From positions 186,001 to 250,000 of the forward strand of contig NZ_AMXA01000002.1 of the NCBI RefSeq assembly GCF_000310145.2: a stretch of 64,000 nucleotides of DNA, written 5' to 3'. The notes beneath the pieces were generated by a model. That model searched no databases and was not told the origin of the DNA. It saw only the letters and a program-made list of their open reading frames with translations. Made by a program: the position numbers and the translations under genes. Positions 42,519 to 51,238 of this stretch are shown piece after piece (positions within the stretch are counted from its first letter, which is position 1; every line of letters starts with the position of its first letter). This stretch comes from Thauera sp. 28 (GTDB lineage Bacteria; Pseudomonadota; Gammaproteobacteria; Burkholderiales; Rhodocyclaceae).

Positions 42519-43161
42519 CCAGCACCTCCGAAACGACGAAACGGGGGCCGAAGCGGCGCTCGGCAAAGGATGACAGGGGCTGATCCATCTTCATCAGGCC
42601 GGAGCGGTCGGCGGATTCGAGAGACAGAATCCACGGGGCACGCGGCGCGCCCGGGCGGGGTAACGCGATGGCAGGCCACTGGACAAGTGTCTCGCGCAGG
42701 TCGGCATCCACCACCGCATCGGGCATCCAGATGGGCTCCGAGGGCACATAGGACTTGCGTCCCAGGGCAAGCGGCCACACCGGATCGGCGAGGGCGCCAT
42801 GGATGCGTTCGAGCAAGGCGCGGTCCTCGCCGCACAGGCCGACCAGGAAGGCAGCATCGGCGAGGTAGTGGCGGGTGGTGACGGCGGTGTCGTGGATCTT
42901 CGAACCGTCCGCGGAAATCACCCTCTGGGCAGTCTGATAATCGCGCTTCGGCACGCCCGGCCGGTCGTGGCGTACGCCCATGCGCAGCCGGCACAGGGGT
43001 TCCAGGTCGCGCCAGTTCTCCCGATCGATGCCAAGGGCGGCCGCCACCAGCCCGAGCACGCCGGACTTGCTGGGCTCCTTGCCGGTGTCCCGCTCGTCGA
43101 AGCGGCTGGTGATACCCCAGGACTGCATCGGCCCCATCAGGCGCAGCAGTACGGTCGCCAC
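42493..43161 (-). CDS. cas5e: Cascade subunit Cas5e (CasD)
   Basis: Binds the 5' handle of crRNA. 222 residues beginning [43 protein letters not shown], the RAMP fold signature of Cas5e, with [36 protein letters not shown]. 3 bp downstream of cas7e. Confidence 0.95.
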   Translation of the reverse strand: MATVLLRLMGPMQSWGITSRFDERDTGKEPSKSGVLGLVAAALGIDRENWRDLEPLCRLRMGVRHDRPGVPKRDYQTAQRVISADGSKIHDTAVTTRHYLADAAFLVGLCGEDRALLERIHGALADPVWPLALGRKSYVPSEPIWMPDAVVDADLRETLVQWPAIALPRPGAPRAPWILSLESADRSGLMKMDQPLSSFAERRFGPRFVVSEVLDVPVQTGA

Positions 43162-43164
43162 GGT

Positions 43165-44322
43165 TCAGCCCCGCTGCACTTCGGTCATCACGGCATCGAG
43201 CAGCGCGGCGAGTGAAGCCACCGGCGCCGCCACGTCGCCGATCTCCGCACCGGTCAGATCCAGCACGAAGGCTGCCGCTTCACCACCATAGGCCGCCTGC
43301 AGCCCCCTGGCCTTGCCCAGTAGCGCGTTGGCGGAACTGCGGGTCAGGCTGTCCCGGGCGCGGATGGCGGTCTCGAAAGCATTGGCCAGATTGCGCGGTG
43401 CCGTATTGCGGCGCACCGTGACCAATACGAATTCCGGCGGGTTGTGGGCGGCAAAGGTGTTCTGCTTGCCAGTGGGCTCGGCCACCACGAAGCCTTCGAG
43501 AAAGGCACGCAGGCCCTTGGCGGCCAGTTCGGTGTCGTCCTGCAGGTTCTGGCCCAGCTTCTCCCAGTCCACCACGGCGTAGCGGTAGAAGCAGGCGGAA
43601 TTGAATTCCACCGTTCCCATCATGTCCGCCCCGGCAGTGTCCTCGGGCTTCAGGTCGTCCACGGCCGTGTAGAAGTCGAATTCCCGCTCCACTGCGTGAG
43701 TGGACAGGGCATGGGCGATCTGGCAGGCGGCGTTCTGGTTCTTTTCGGGCATGTCGGCCAGCATGCGGCCGAATAGCGCCACATCCAGCGCCTTGCCGCC
43801 GTTAAACACCTTGTCCAGCGCCTTGCGGATTTCCGGGTCGATGCCCTGGGCCGCCTGCTTCTTGGCCTTGCCGGCTTTCTTACCTTCGGCAGCAGGCGCT
43901 TCAGGCGCAACCAAGGCGTCCCACTTTTCGTGCACCACGTCAGCGATACCTAAAACTTCCCGCTGGCCGAGGAACAGCAGGTATTCGGTCTTGCCGTCGT
44001 CCTTGACCACCAACTCCATGGCGCCTAGCGCCAGGGTCGCTTTCTCTTTCGCCGCCTCGGGGTCACGGCCCTTCTGCACCAAAATCTCAGTGAGTGCGTC
44101 AAGTAGGCGCTTGCTGCGCTTTGCCAGATCTTCGTTACTCAGCAGCCCCTGTGCCACCTGCTGGCCAAAGAATTGCCGGACTGCCCGCTTGGAACACTGG
44201 CTGGAAATACGCGCCCGACGCGTGCCGCCGAACAGGGCGTCCTTGGGGGCGCCGGTGTCGTCGCGGTTCAGGTTGGAAGGGGCAAAGTTCTGCAGCACAT
44301 GGATTTCGACGATGGTTTTCAT
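43165..44322 (-). CDS. cas7e: Cascade backbone subunit Cas7e (CasC/Cse4)
   Basis: Six copies form the crRNA-binding backbone of Cascade. 385 residues starting TIVEIHVLQNFAPSNLNRDDTGAPKDALFGGTRRARISSQCSKRA, the DevR/Csd2-like RAMP signature, with GADMMGTVEFNSACFYRYAVVDWEKL. It overlaps cse2 by 4 bp. Confidence 0.96.
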   Translation of the reverse strand: MKTIVEIHVLQNFAPSNLNRDDTGAPKDALFGGTRRARISSQCSKRAVRQFFGQQVAQGLLSNEDLAKRSKRLLDALTEILVQKGRDPEAAKEKATLALGAMELVVKDDGKTEYLLFLGQREVLGIADVVHEKWDALVAPEAPAAEGKKAGKAKKQAAQGIDPEIRKALDKVFNGGKALDVALFGRMLADMPEKNQNAACQIAHALSTHAVEREFDFYTAVDDLKPEDTAGADMMGTVEFNSACFYRYAVVDWEKLGQNLQDDTELAAKGLRAFLEGFVVAEPTGKQNTFAAHNPPEFVLVTVRRNTAPRNLANAFETAIRARDSLTRSSANALLGKARGLQAAYGGEAAAFVLDLTGAEIGDVAAPVASLAALLDAVMTEVQRG

Positions 44323-44840
44323 GCGGACTCCTCTTCGGTTTTGGATTCTTCAGGCAGATCGGTGTCTTTGTGCAGCGTGCGATAGAACTGCCGCGCCCAC
44401 TGGTTCTGAATGCGCTTGTCGGGGGAGTGCCAGCGCAGCAGGTCGACGAGCAGGGAATCGAAGTCGATGGCCTGATCCTTCAACAGGGCGACCGTCTGGC
44501 GCAGCCGGTAGGGCAGTTCATCGGCGTCCGCATCGAGCAGGGTGATGAAACGGCGTTCCGTGCTGGCAGACCCGCTCGCCAGTTGGTGCTGTGCGATGGC
44601 TTTGGCCATGGGCAGGGGAACGCCGGTACGCCCGGCTTTCCAGTGGGTTGCCCACAAGGCGGCCACCAGGTAATGCACCTGCCGGCGCCAGTGGCTGTCC
44701 TCGTCCTTGAGGAACGGCTCGACATAGGGATAGACAGCAGGAAACGCGCCGGGATCGAAGGCCAGGCTGCGGCGCAGCATGGCCCGCACGCGGCTATCGC
44801 GGTTGTTCAGGTCTTCCAGCCAGTCCAGGTAGGTACTCAT
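44319..44840 (-). CDS. cse2: Cascade small subunit Cse2 (CasB)
   Basis: Two copies per Cascade stabilise the non-target strand. 173 residues, all-alpha: YLDWLEDLNNRDSRVRAMLRRSL, a middle LVAALWATHWKAG, and a C-terminal LPYRLRQTVALLKDQAIDFDSLLVDLLRWHSPDKRIQNQWARQFY helix run. The start overlaps cse1 by 4 bp. Confidence 0.92.
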   Translation of the reverse strand: MSTYLDWLEDLNNRDSRVRAMLRRSLAFDPGAFPAVYPYVEPFLKDEDSHWRRQVHYLVAALWATHWKAGRTGVPLPMAKAIAQHQLASGSASTERRFITLLDADADELPYRLRQTVALLKDQAIDFDSLLVDLLRWHSPDKRIQNQWARQFYRTLHKDTDLPEESKTEEESA

Positions 44841-46393
44841 GCGGACTCCTCTTGAGGTTCGAGTTTTGAAATTTCGTCATTGAGCCCAGCGAGATGGCGC
44901 AGGACCGGTGCTTCGGCCTGGACCAGCGCACGGATCGCCCAGGCGTCACCAGCAGCCACGCCCGACGCATGGGCGCACCATGCGGTGTGCATGGAGGAGC
45001 GCACATGCCGGAGCCACGACAGGCGGATGTCGTCGGGGTCGCATTCCTCGGTGTACTCGGCCAGAATCTGGTGAAAACGGGGCTCCAGGCTGGACCAGTA
45101 GCTGTCGGTGACGGGCATCTGGCGCAGGAAGTTGCTTACGTCCTTGCCGGCCGGCTCCCGCTCACCACGGCTCAGCAGGTTCCGGGCGAAGGACTTGCAG
45201 GCCAGCCACAGCGCCGTTTGCGCCTGTTCAGCCTCGGCAAGCAGGGCCCGAATTTCTGTTCGTACCGTGCGATCACCGGCGAGCGCGGGCGGCAGACTGA
45301 AACGCTCCATGCGCCAGTATTCGATCTTGGCTTTGTCGTTGGACTGCCCTGCCACCATGACCGAGGCGGGAAAGCGTTGCGGCACCGCGCGACCGAGATC
45401 AATGGCATGTTCGATGACCTGTGGAGCGCAGCTGGTCGCATCGGGCAGCAGGGAATCAAAATCCCGCCAGAACCCCCGTTCGCGAAAGATCACCGGCAAC
45501 CGACCTTTCTTCTCGTCGACCCGGTAGCCCAGCATCGGATCGCTCTGCTGCCCGGCCTGCGGCCCCACGCCGGATGCAAACGCCAGCCGGGCAACCATGC
45601 CCTCCGCGTCGGTCTGCAGGCGGATGGCGCGGATGCGCCAGGTGTAGCGGTCGGCAAAGCCGCTGACCACACGCTCGCAACCGCCTTTCAGGGCCTCCAG
45701 CGTTTCCGGTTCACGCTCCCATAACGGGAGGTCGCCGGCCAGCACCAGCCGGTTCTGCGGTACCAGTGCGTAGGACAAGGTATCGAAGAGATTGCGCCCC
45801 AGCGGCAAGGCCATCACCGCAGTCGCCGAAGGCGCGGTGCCGGTGTGGGACAACTCGCTCTTGCCGCAGCTCACCGAGAAGGTCTGGGTCGCCAGCAGCC
45901 AGCGGATGGCCTGGGCCGGAGCGATGGCGCCTGCCCGATTGACGTCCACATGGTCGAACAGGACCTTTGCGTTGTCAGCATTATGTTCGGCGGCCAACAC
46001 GGTCCACGCCCGCCAGACTCGCGGTTCGAAGCTAGGAATCTGCGCAAAGGGAGAACGTGTGTCGAACAGCCAGAAGCGCTCGCGCCACGTCTCCAGATAC
46101 GCCTCGACTTTCCCTTCCGGCCAGGCCTGCTTGAACCAGGTCTTGGCTTGCTGCCCATCCGTCGGCCCCTCCAGCGCCCGGTACAACACCGCCAGCAGGA
46201 AGCGGTGCAAGGCCGCGACCACCAGCGGTGAAGCGTCCTGGATCTCGGCGATGTGTTCCGCTTGCAGCAGGGTGTCGCGGAGACCCAGTTCGCCGTGGCG
46301 GCCGTCGAGCCAGCGCACCGGTATCCAGGGCTCATCAATCAGATTGAAACGTGACGTCACCGCCTGTGCGGCGTCATCCATGCGGTTGGCCAT
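44837..46393 (-). CDS. cse1: Cascade large subunit Cse1 (CasA)
   Basis: Recognises the PAM and recruits Cas3. The protein begins FNLIDEPWIPVRWLDGRHGELGLRDTLLQAEHI and includes a L1-like region, HTGTAPSATAVMALPLGRNLFDTLSYALVPQ and a C-terminal four-helix bundle. ATG 46393 has GGAGG four bases upstream; ATG 46423 would add ten residues and overlap cas3 by 17 bp. About 518 residues. Confidence 0.95.
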   Translation of the reverse strand: MANRMDDAAQAVTSRFNLIDEPWIPVRWLDGRHGELGLRDTLLQAEHIAEIQDASPLVVAALHRFLLAVLYRALEGPTDGQQAKTWFKQAWPEGKVEAYLETWRERFWLFDTRSPFAQIPSFEPRVWRAWTVLAAEHNADNAKVLFDHVDVNRAGAIAPAQAIRWLLATQTFSVSCGKSELSHTGTAPSATAVMALPLGRNLFDTLSYALVPQNRLVLAGDLPLWEREPETLEALKGGCERVVSGFADRYTWRIRAIRLQTDAEGMVARLAFASGVGPQAGQQSDPMLGYRVDEKKGRLPVIFRERGFWRDFDSLLPDATSCAPQVIEHAIDLGRAVPQRFPASVMVAGQSNDKAKIEYWRMERFSLPPALAGDRTVRTEIRALLAEAEQAQTALWLACKSFARNLLSRGEREPAGKDVSNFLRQMPVTDSYWSSLEPRFHQILAEYTEECDPDDIRLSWLRHVRSSMHTAWCAHASGVAAGDAWAIRALVQAEAPVLRHLAGLNDEISKLEPQEESA

Positions 46394-46406
46394 TGCGCCT
46401 CCGGTT

Positions 46407-49046
46407 TCAGGTTTCGTTGCCATAGGTTAGCCCCAGCGCGGGATCGAGACGAACGGACCGGTCGCCCAGCCAGCGGCCTTCTTCATCCAGACACAAGGGA
46501 AAGTGATTGCGCAGCAGCGGAATCTGCTGCCAGGACTCGGGAATGCCCAGCGCCTTGAGTTGCTTCACCACCCCCTTGCGCCCGACCCGCAGGGTGCGCC
46601 GGGACCACGCCCTGGCCTGCTCGAAGCTCGGTGCGATCCCGGCGTCGAAACCGTCGGCAGGCCCGAGGGGAATCACGGTCAGGGACTCGTCGCCCAGGCG
46701 GGTCTGGGCAACAAGGGTAGGATGCACGTAGGGATCATCTTCGTCGTACAGATCATCATGTTTATCGGCCCACGAAGCATCGTCGGGCAAGCCGATGATG
46801 GCGCCGTGGGCCTGCTGGGTCTTGGCGATACCGTCGCCGTCGGACGCCATCAATGCCTTGTCCAGCCGCGCCTGCAATGTATCCGGGATGGGAACGGATT
46901 CCTCGTACACGGCCTGCACCAGCGTGTCGATATGATCGGGCAGGATGATCTGACGGTGTTCCGGCTGGCGCAGCAGACACCAGGTGCGCAGCAGGACGGA
47001 TTCGGCATAGACCGCGCCCCACCACAGGGGCTGGCCAAAGTCGTCCGGCACGTCCCCGGCCAGTCCGGCGACCAGTAGCATCGGGGCCGCGACGGGGCGA
47101 CAGGGCCGGGAGTGCCGCCATAGCCGGCCCGCCCGCTGCAACAGCAGGTCGATGGGGGCCAGGTCGGTGGCCATGAGGTCGAAATCCAGATCGAGGCTCT
47201 GCTCCGCCACCTGGGTGGCGATCAGGATCTTGCGCCCCGTGCGGAACTCACCCTTCTCGCCGCCCGCCTTGCCGAAGATGTCGAGCACCCGCTGTTCGCG
47301 CAACTGCCGCTGGCTGGCCGGGAAGCGGGCGTGGAACAGGTAGATCTCGGTGCCGTCGTCCAGCAGTTTGCCGATCTGCTCGCCCTCCCGCAGCAGGGGG
47401 CGACCTTCAGGAAACAGGCCATAGAGCGCCTGCGCCCGCTGCACCGTGTTGACCAGCGCGAGGCCCATGCCCCCTTCGATCAGGCGCCGTTGCAGCTCCG
47501 CCCGCATATCCTCCAGCGCCGAACCGATGGGCTGGATATCGATGGTCACGCGCCGCATGGGATCGGCCTCGAAATGGGTTTGCCGGACGCTCCCCGTGGC
47601 GAACGTAGTCAGCCGAGGGTACGTGGCTTCCGTGGCGGGCAGATCGCCGCCCACGACTCGGGCCAACTCGCGCCGGATGGCTGGCGGCAGGGTGGCAGAG
47701 AGCAGTAGCACCGACGAACCCAGCGCATGCAGCCAGCGCACCAGATGGATCAGCAAAGTACCGGTATAGGCGTCGTAGGCGTGGATTTCGTCGAACACCA
47801 CCACCCGGTTGGCGAGTCCCCACAGGCGGACAAAGTGATGACGCACCGGCAGCACCGGCAGCAGGGCCTGATCCACCGTACCCACGCCATATTCGGAAAG
47901 CAGCGCCCGCTTCTTATGGGTGAACCACTCGGCTGCCTTGACCTGGGCGGCGCGGGGATCGGCATCGCCATCGTCATGAACCGAGGCCAGACGCAGTTGC
48001 TGAAAATCGTCGTTGAGCAGCGTGCCGCCATGCAGCAGTTGCAGATCCAGCATGCGGCCGGCGTCCCGTGCGTGCAGGAAGGCCAGGGTGCGCGCAAACA
48101 TGGCGTTGCCGGTGGCCTGGGTGGGTAGCGCGATGTAAAGGCCCCGATGTTCGAAACGGCGTTGCAGTTCCAGATGGGCAAACCAGGCGGCTTCGGTTTT
48201 GCCCTCGCCCATGGGGGCTTCGATCAGCAGGATGGCCGGTTCGTCAAGGCCCGCCAGCACGGCGGCCACGGCCCCCTGCAGGGGGCGTGGCGAGAAGCCG
48301 AACACTTCGTGAAAGCTAAGCGGGCTGGTCAGCAGAGGCGTGCGGGGCTGCCAGCCCAGCACGTCCAAAGCCCGATCTGCGCAGGCACGACGCGCTTCAA
48401 ACCACACTGCTGGATCATCGGCGTCGGCCTCAGTGCCAAAGGCGAACCATTCGGTATTGGAGCCGATCCAGTCAGCAAAGCTGGTGAGACCGGCCAGCAG
48501 CATGAACTCCGGGCCTGAAAGGCCGGCCTTCTCCGGTAGGGCTGTTGGCTGGAAGACCTCGAACAGCGTATCGAGCAAGGCATGGCGGGCGTCAGCCCAT
48601 TCGTCCCGCCCGATGGCACTGCGATCCCCTTCAAGTGCTTCAAGCGTCTTTGGCGAAGCCCGGCTACCGTGGTGACAGCCCACCGCGTCAGCGACCAGCC
48701 GAGCGAGTTCATCGGGCCAGCCACGCTCTACAAGCCACGCCGCTAGCGCGATCTGGCTGACGAAGGCGTGGTTGATTCTCATATTCGGACTGCGGCCCGG
48801 ATTCAGTCCTGACAGGTTTTGCCACTTGCACTGAAACCCTGGGCAGGCCTTGCCGAGATCGTGGGCAGCAATAACCAATAACAGCCAAGGACGAGCAAGA
48901 TCCCATGACAGACCGAGCATGTCGGCGAGTTGGCTACGAGTGGCTGCAGGTTCGCGCTCAACGAGGGCTGATGAAGTTGCTGCAACATCCAGCATGTGCA
49001 GCAGAAGTGGGTGCCAATTGCTTTCAGAATCCGTCTTGGCCCACAT
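46407..49046 (-). CDS. cas3: CRISPR-associated helicase-nuclease Cas3
   Basis: Single-strand nuclease and helicase that degrades targeted DNA. An N-terminal HD domain (WHPLLLHMLDVAATS; IAAHDLGKACPGFQ; GCHHGS) is fused to a superfamily 2 helicase (IEAPMGEGKTEAAWFAHL Walker A, VVFDEIHAYDAYTG DEAH-type box, STLPP-like LSATLPPAIRREL, and VATQVAEQSLDLDFDLMATDLAPIDLLLQRAGR motif VI). About 879 residues from ATG 49046 (MWAKTDSESNWHP). An in-frame ATG at 49115 is an alternative; further upstream the reading is not conserved. Confidence 0.95.
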   Translation of the reverse strand: MWAKTDSESNWHPLLLHMLDVAATSSALVEREPAATRSQLADMLGLSWDLARPWLLLVIAAHDLGKACPGFQCKWQNLSGLNPGRSPNMRINHAFVSQIALAAWLVERGWPDELARLVADAVGCHHGSRASPKTLEALEGDRSAIGRDEWADARHALLDTLFEVFQPTALPEKAGLSGPEFMLLAGLTSFADWIGSNTEWFAFGTEADADDPAVWFEARRACADRALDVLGWQPRTPLLTSPLSFHEVFGFSPRPLQGAVAAVLAGLDEPAILLIEAPMGEGKTEAAWFAHLELQRRFEHRGLYIALPTQATGNAMFARTLAFLHARDAGRMLDLQLLHGGTLLNDDFQQLRLASVHDDGDADPRAAQVKAAEWFTHKKRALLSEYGVGTVDQALLPVLPVRHHFVRLWGLANRVVVFDEIHAYDAYTGTLLIHLVRWLHALGSSVLLLSATLPPAIRRELARVVGGDLPATEATYPRLTTFATGSVRQTHFEADPMRRVTIDIQPIGSALEDMRAELQRRLIEGGMGLALVNTVQRAQALYGLFPEGRPLLREGEQIGKLLDDGTEIYLFHARFPASQRQLREQRVLDIFGKAGGEKGEFRTGRKILIATQVAEQSLDLDFDLMATDLAPIDLLLQRAGRLWRHSRPCRPVAAPMLLVAGLAGDVPDDFGQPLWWGAVYAESVLLRTWCLLRQPEHRQIILPDHIDTLVQAVYEESVPIPDTLQARLDKALMASDGDGIAKTQQAHGAIIGLPDDASWADKHDDLYDEDDPYVHPTLVAQTRLGDESLTVIPLGPADGFDAGIAPSFEQARAWSRRTLRVGRKGVVKQLKALGIPESWQQIPLLRNHFPLCLDEEGRWLGDRSVRLDPALGLTYGNET

Positions 49047-49312
49047 GCGCCGAGGGATCGTCAAAGCCGAGGGGGAGCGTTGTGCTGCTTGCAGGTACGG
49101 CACACTTGCGACCATGGCGATGTCACAAAATAATGACTCTAGATTCTTCCATGCCAGTATGTTATATGCAAGAAGCAAACTCTGCAGGCGCAGGCCACAG
49201 GCGCGGGGAGCAATCGGCGGTCGTCGGGTGCGGGCCACCCCGCCTATAATCCTGCCCGGTCGCCAAGGTGCGCATGTCCACATGCGCCACGTGCCATGGG
49301 ACGGTGCTGAGT

Positions 49313-49520
49313 ATGGAAGCGGTGGCAGCCATAGATTTCGAGACCACGGGGTTGTCACCCGCGCAGGGCGATCGCGCCACGGAGATCGCAGCGGTCATCG
49401 TGGAGGACGGTCGTGTGGTCGACCGCTATCAGAGCCTGATGAACGCGAGCGTGCGTATTACCGCCTACATCGAGGCGCTGACCGGGATCACGAACCCCAT
49501 GGTCCGCAGCGCACTGAATG
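49313..49520 (+). pseudogene. DEDDh 3'-5' exonuclease (DnaQ-like), truncated
   Basis: The reading frame from ATG 49313 gives MEAVAAIDFETTGLSPAQGD, the ExoI motif (D-x-E) of DnaQ-family exonucleases, then RATEIAAVIVEDGRVVDRYQ and ITAYIEALTGITNPMVRSA. ExoII and ExoIII motifs are missing because the homology ends near 49520, where a reversed fragment of a different gene begins. It is divergent from cas3 and about 265 bp away. DnaQ-like nucleases trim prespacers in some I-E systems, so an adaptation role for the intact ancestor is possible but unproven. Confidence 0.7.
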
Positions 49521-49810
49521 AGTCCCCATCCAGTACCATCTGCGTCTTGAACACCCCTTTGCAGCCTGATCTTCCCCGCCTGCCGGCGCATTGCTTGCGC
49601 CATGTCGGGCGTGATCTCTCCGAAGTCGATTGATCCGTCTGGCGCGGTGATGAAGGCCTCGGGTTCTGCTGCACGACCAGCACGGCTGAACCTCGGACTG
49701 TCTTTCGGCCTCTTTGTCGTCAGCCCTTGCCGGTTGGCATCACGTTCAAGCTGCTCTTGCGCGGATTCAACGGCGCGCACTTCCTTCTTGTGCGCCATCT
49801 CTGCTTTCAA
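49521..49810 (-). pseudogene. fragment of a phage/ICE polyvalent-type protein
   Basis: On the minus strand the frame from 49810 reads KAEMAHKKEVRAVESAQEQLERDANRQ, then PEAFITAPDGSIDFGEITPDMAQAMRRQAGKIRLQRG and DGTGWGLI. I recall similar FGEI-x-IRLQ-G blocks from long multi-domain proteins of phages and conjugative elements, but I cannot confirm this without a search. The fragment has neither a natural N- nor C-terminus and abuts the truncated exonuclease. Confidence 0.4.
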
Positions 49811-50103
49811 CGGCTTCTGGCCGAGCGCTGTCTGCCATGAGTGGGCCGGCAGAGAGGTCGTTTAGGGGCATGGTGCGGCTTGATTGGACGAAATGAACCC
49901 TTTTGTCCAAAGCCGGGAGGCCAACCTCAGCAACGGCAAGGGGTGTAGCTTCGCTACCTGAAGCTGACTTTGGACAGAACGATCAGTCCGCTTCAAAACC
50001 ACTCGAACCGGCACGCCCGCCACTCGGCCCCGTCCACCAGCCCCTCGCGGTACAAGCGCTGGCCAGTTGCGGAAAAACGGGATGAATCCCGAGTCCAGCC
50101 CGC
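49808..50103. repeat. large inverted repeat, left copy
   Basis: About 296 bp repeated in reverse complement at 53066-53325, from CAACGGCT at the outer end to GAGTCCAGCCC at the inner end. Identity is high apart from two short extra segments in this copy (about 18 bp near 49904 and about 21 bp near 50005). No open reading frame of known type fits it, and no clear terminal inverted repeat is seen. Confidence 0.85.
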
Positions 50104-50147
50104 GCATGAAGATCACTAGGCCCCCCAGCCCAGCGTATTTGTTCGGT

Positions 50148-50199
50148 GCGGCGTCAAGGGTTCGCGCCTGCGGCGCCCGGCTGCGCCGGCCCTTGCCGC
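50148..50199. repeat. large imperfect hairpin
   Basis: GCGGC-GTC-AAGGG pairs with CCCTTGCCGC around an inner CGGCGC-CCGGCT-GCGCCG stem. It lies between the left inverted repeat and the nuclease-like pseudogene. The surroundings 50104-50276 hold no recognisable gene. Confidence 0.4.
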
Positions 50200-50276
50200 T
50201 TCAAAGCTTAGTGGCCGTATCCATAGCTATTCAGGCTATAAGGCATCTTTCCGTTCGATCGAAGAGAAGGTCAGGC

Positions 50277-50784
50277 ATGAAAAGCTCATGGCAAGTTGCT
50301 ACAGCAGCAGAGGCGTTTGCGGCAGCCCAGTTTGCGCGCTGCGGGTGGGATATCTCCGTTCAATACTGAGCCAATCAGCCTGAGTATGACCTTGTCGCCG
50401 TCGACGGCGACAAAGTCATGAAGATCTCGGTGAAGGGAAGCAAGGACGGTGGCTGGGGACTAACGCAGTCTTTCATCCGCAATGCTGACTATCACGGAGC
50501 CGTAGACTCCTGGCTAGCGAAGCACACCAGCAAAACGGTGTTCTGCTTGATCCAATTCAAGGGGGTCGCTGCAACTGAGCTGCCTCGCATGTACTTGGCC
50601 ACGCCGGCGTAGATCGGCGCTTGGTTGAAGGCTGCAGCAGCTGGCCGCGGCGACACGATTCTTTATGAGCGCCACGTTTGGTCCGACCGCGCGCGCTGCG
50701 GGCACGGTGGACGAGATCCCGAGTTCATGGCTTTTTACCGAAGAACGGTTGAGTCAGATCGCTGCTCAGATCGCCATAGGGTAG
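50277..50784 (+). pseudogene. PD-(D/E)XK-like nuclease-fold protein, decayed
   Basis: From ATG 50277 the reading MKSSWQVATAAEAFAAAQFARCGWDISVQY meets a TGA at 50367-50369, then continues in the same frame as ANQPEYDLVAVDGDKVMKISVKGS to a TAG at about 50610, then AAAAGRGDTILYERHVWSDRAR with a frameshift near 50695 and a final VDEIPSSWLFTEERLSQIAAQIA ending at 50784. The PEYDLVAV...KISVKG pattern resembles the D...(E)xK core of restriction-like nucleases. Three lesions make it a pseudogene; the exact family is not certain. Confidence 0.6.
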
Positions 50785-50872
50785 GTGCTCTAGGCAGGTC
50801 AGCAGGAGTGCCTTTGGTGTCCGACTTAAACGATTGTTTTACCTGGACGCCAAACCGGACACCGTCCGCCCC

Positions 50873-51097
50873 TTACCCCCGACGCGATCCCGACCGCACC
50901 AGGCACACCATCGGACCCGACCCGGCTGTATAGATACAGCGCGACCACTCTTCTTTCTCGACGTAGGGCTGCCGCGCCTTGGCGTCGAGTTCGCGAATCG
51001 TGACGGAAACCTGCGGGCGTGGCTTGGCAGCCAGGATCAACAGCGCTGCCACAACAACACCGAGCCCCATTCCAATCAGCATGATCGTTGTACTCAT
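50873..51097 (-). CDS. hypothetical small single-pass membrane protein
   Basis: 74 residues with one N-terminal hydrophobic helix (TIMLIGMGLGVVVAALLILAA) followed by a polar tail (KPRPQVSVTIRELDAKARQPYVEKEEW). The start at 51097 follows GGGAGGAGGGTCTA, a strong Shine-Dalgarno. I do not recognise a family. It is divergent from the LexA-controlled umuC, 140 bp away. Confidence 0.5.
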   Translation of the reverse strand: MSTTIMLIGMGLGVVVAALLILAAKPRPQVSVTIRELDAKARQPYVEKEEWSRCIYTAGSGPMVCLVRSGSRRG

Positions 51098-51202
51098 TAG
51101 ACCCTCCTCCCTTTCGTACAGTACCGACCGAACACCTAAACGCCCCCGACACTCGTCGAAACTCTAAATACCTCAAAAGCATATCGCTTGTCGGCGCCGA
51201 TT

Positions 51203-51222
51203 TACTGTATAAAAATACACTA
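51203..51222 (+). promoter_or_regulatory. LexA box upstream of umuC
   Basis: TACTGTATAAAAATACACTA fits CTGT-N8-ACAG with one change in the last base (ACAC), flanked by the preferred TA. It lies 17 bp before the umuC start, a position that would block transcription. Confidence 0.8.
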
Positions 51223-51238
51223 AAAAGAGGCCGCCAAC

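Noticed and set aside
49862-50116. 84-residue open frame within the left inverted repeat
   Set aside because: It has no recognisable family and the equivalent in the right copy is not conserved as a frame because of indels.
50926-50939. CTGTATAGATACAG palindrome as a second LexA box
   Set aside because: The spacer between CTGT and ACAG is six bases, not eight, and it lies inside the small membrane gene, not a promoter.
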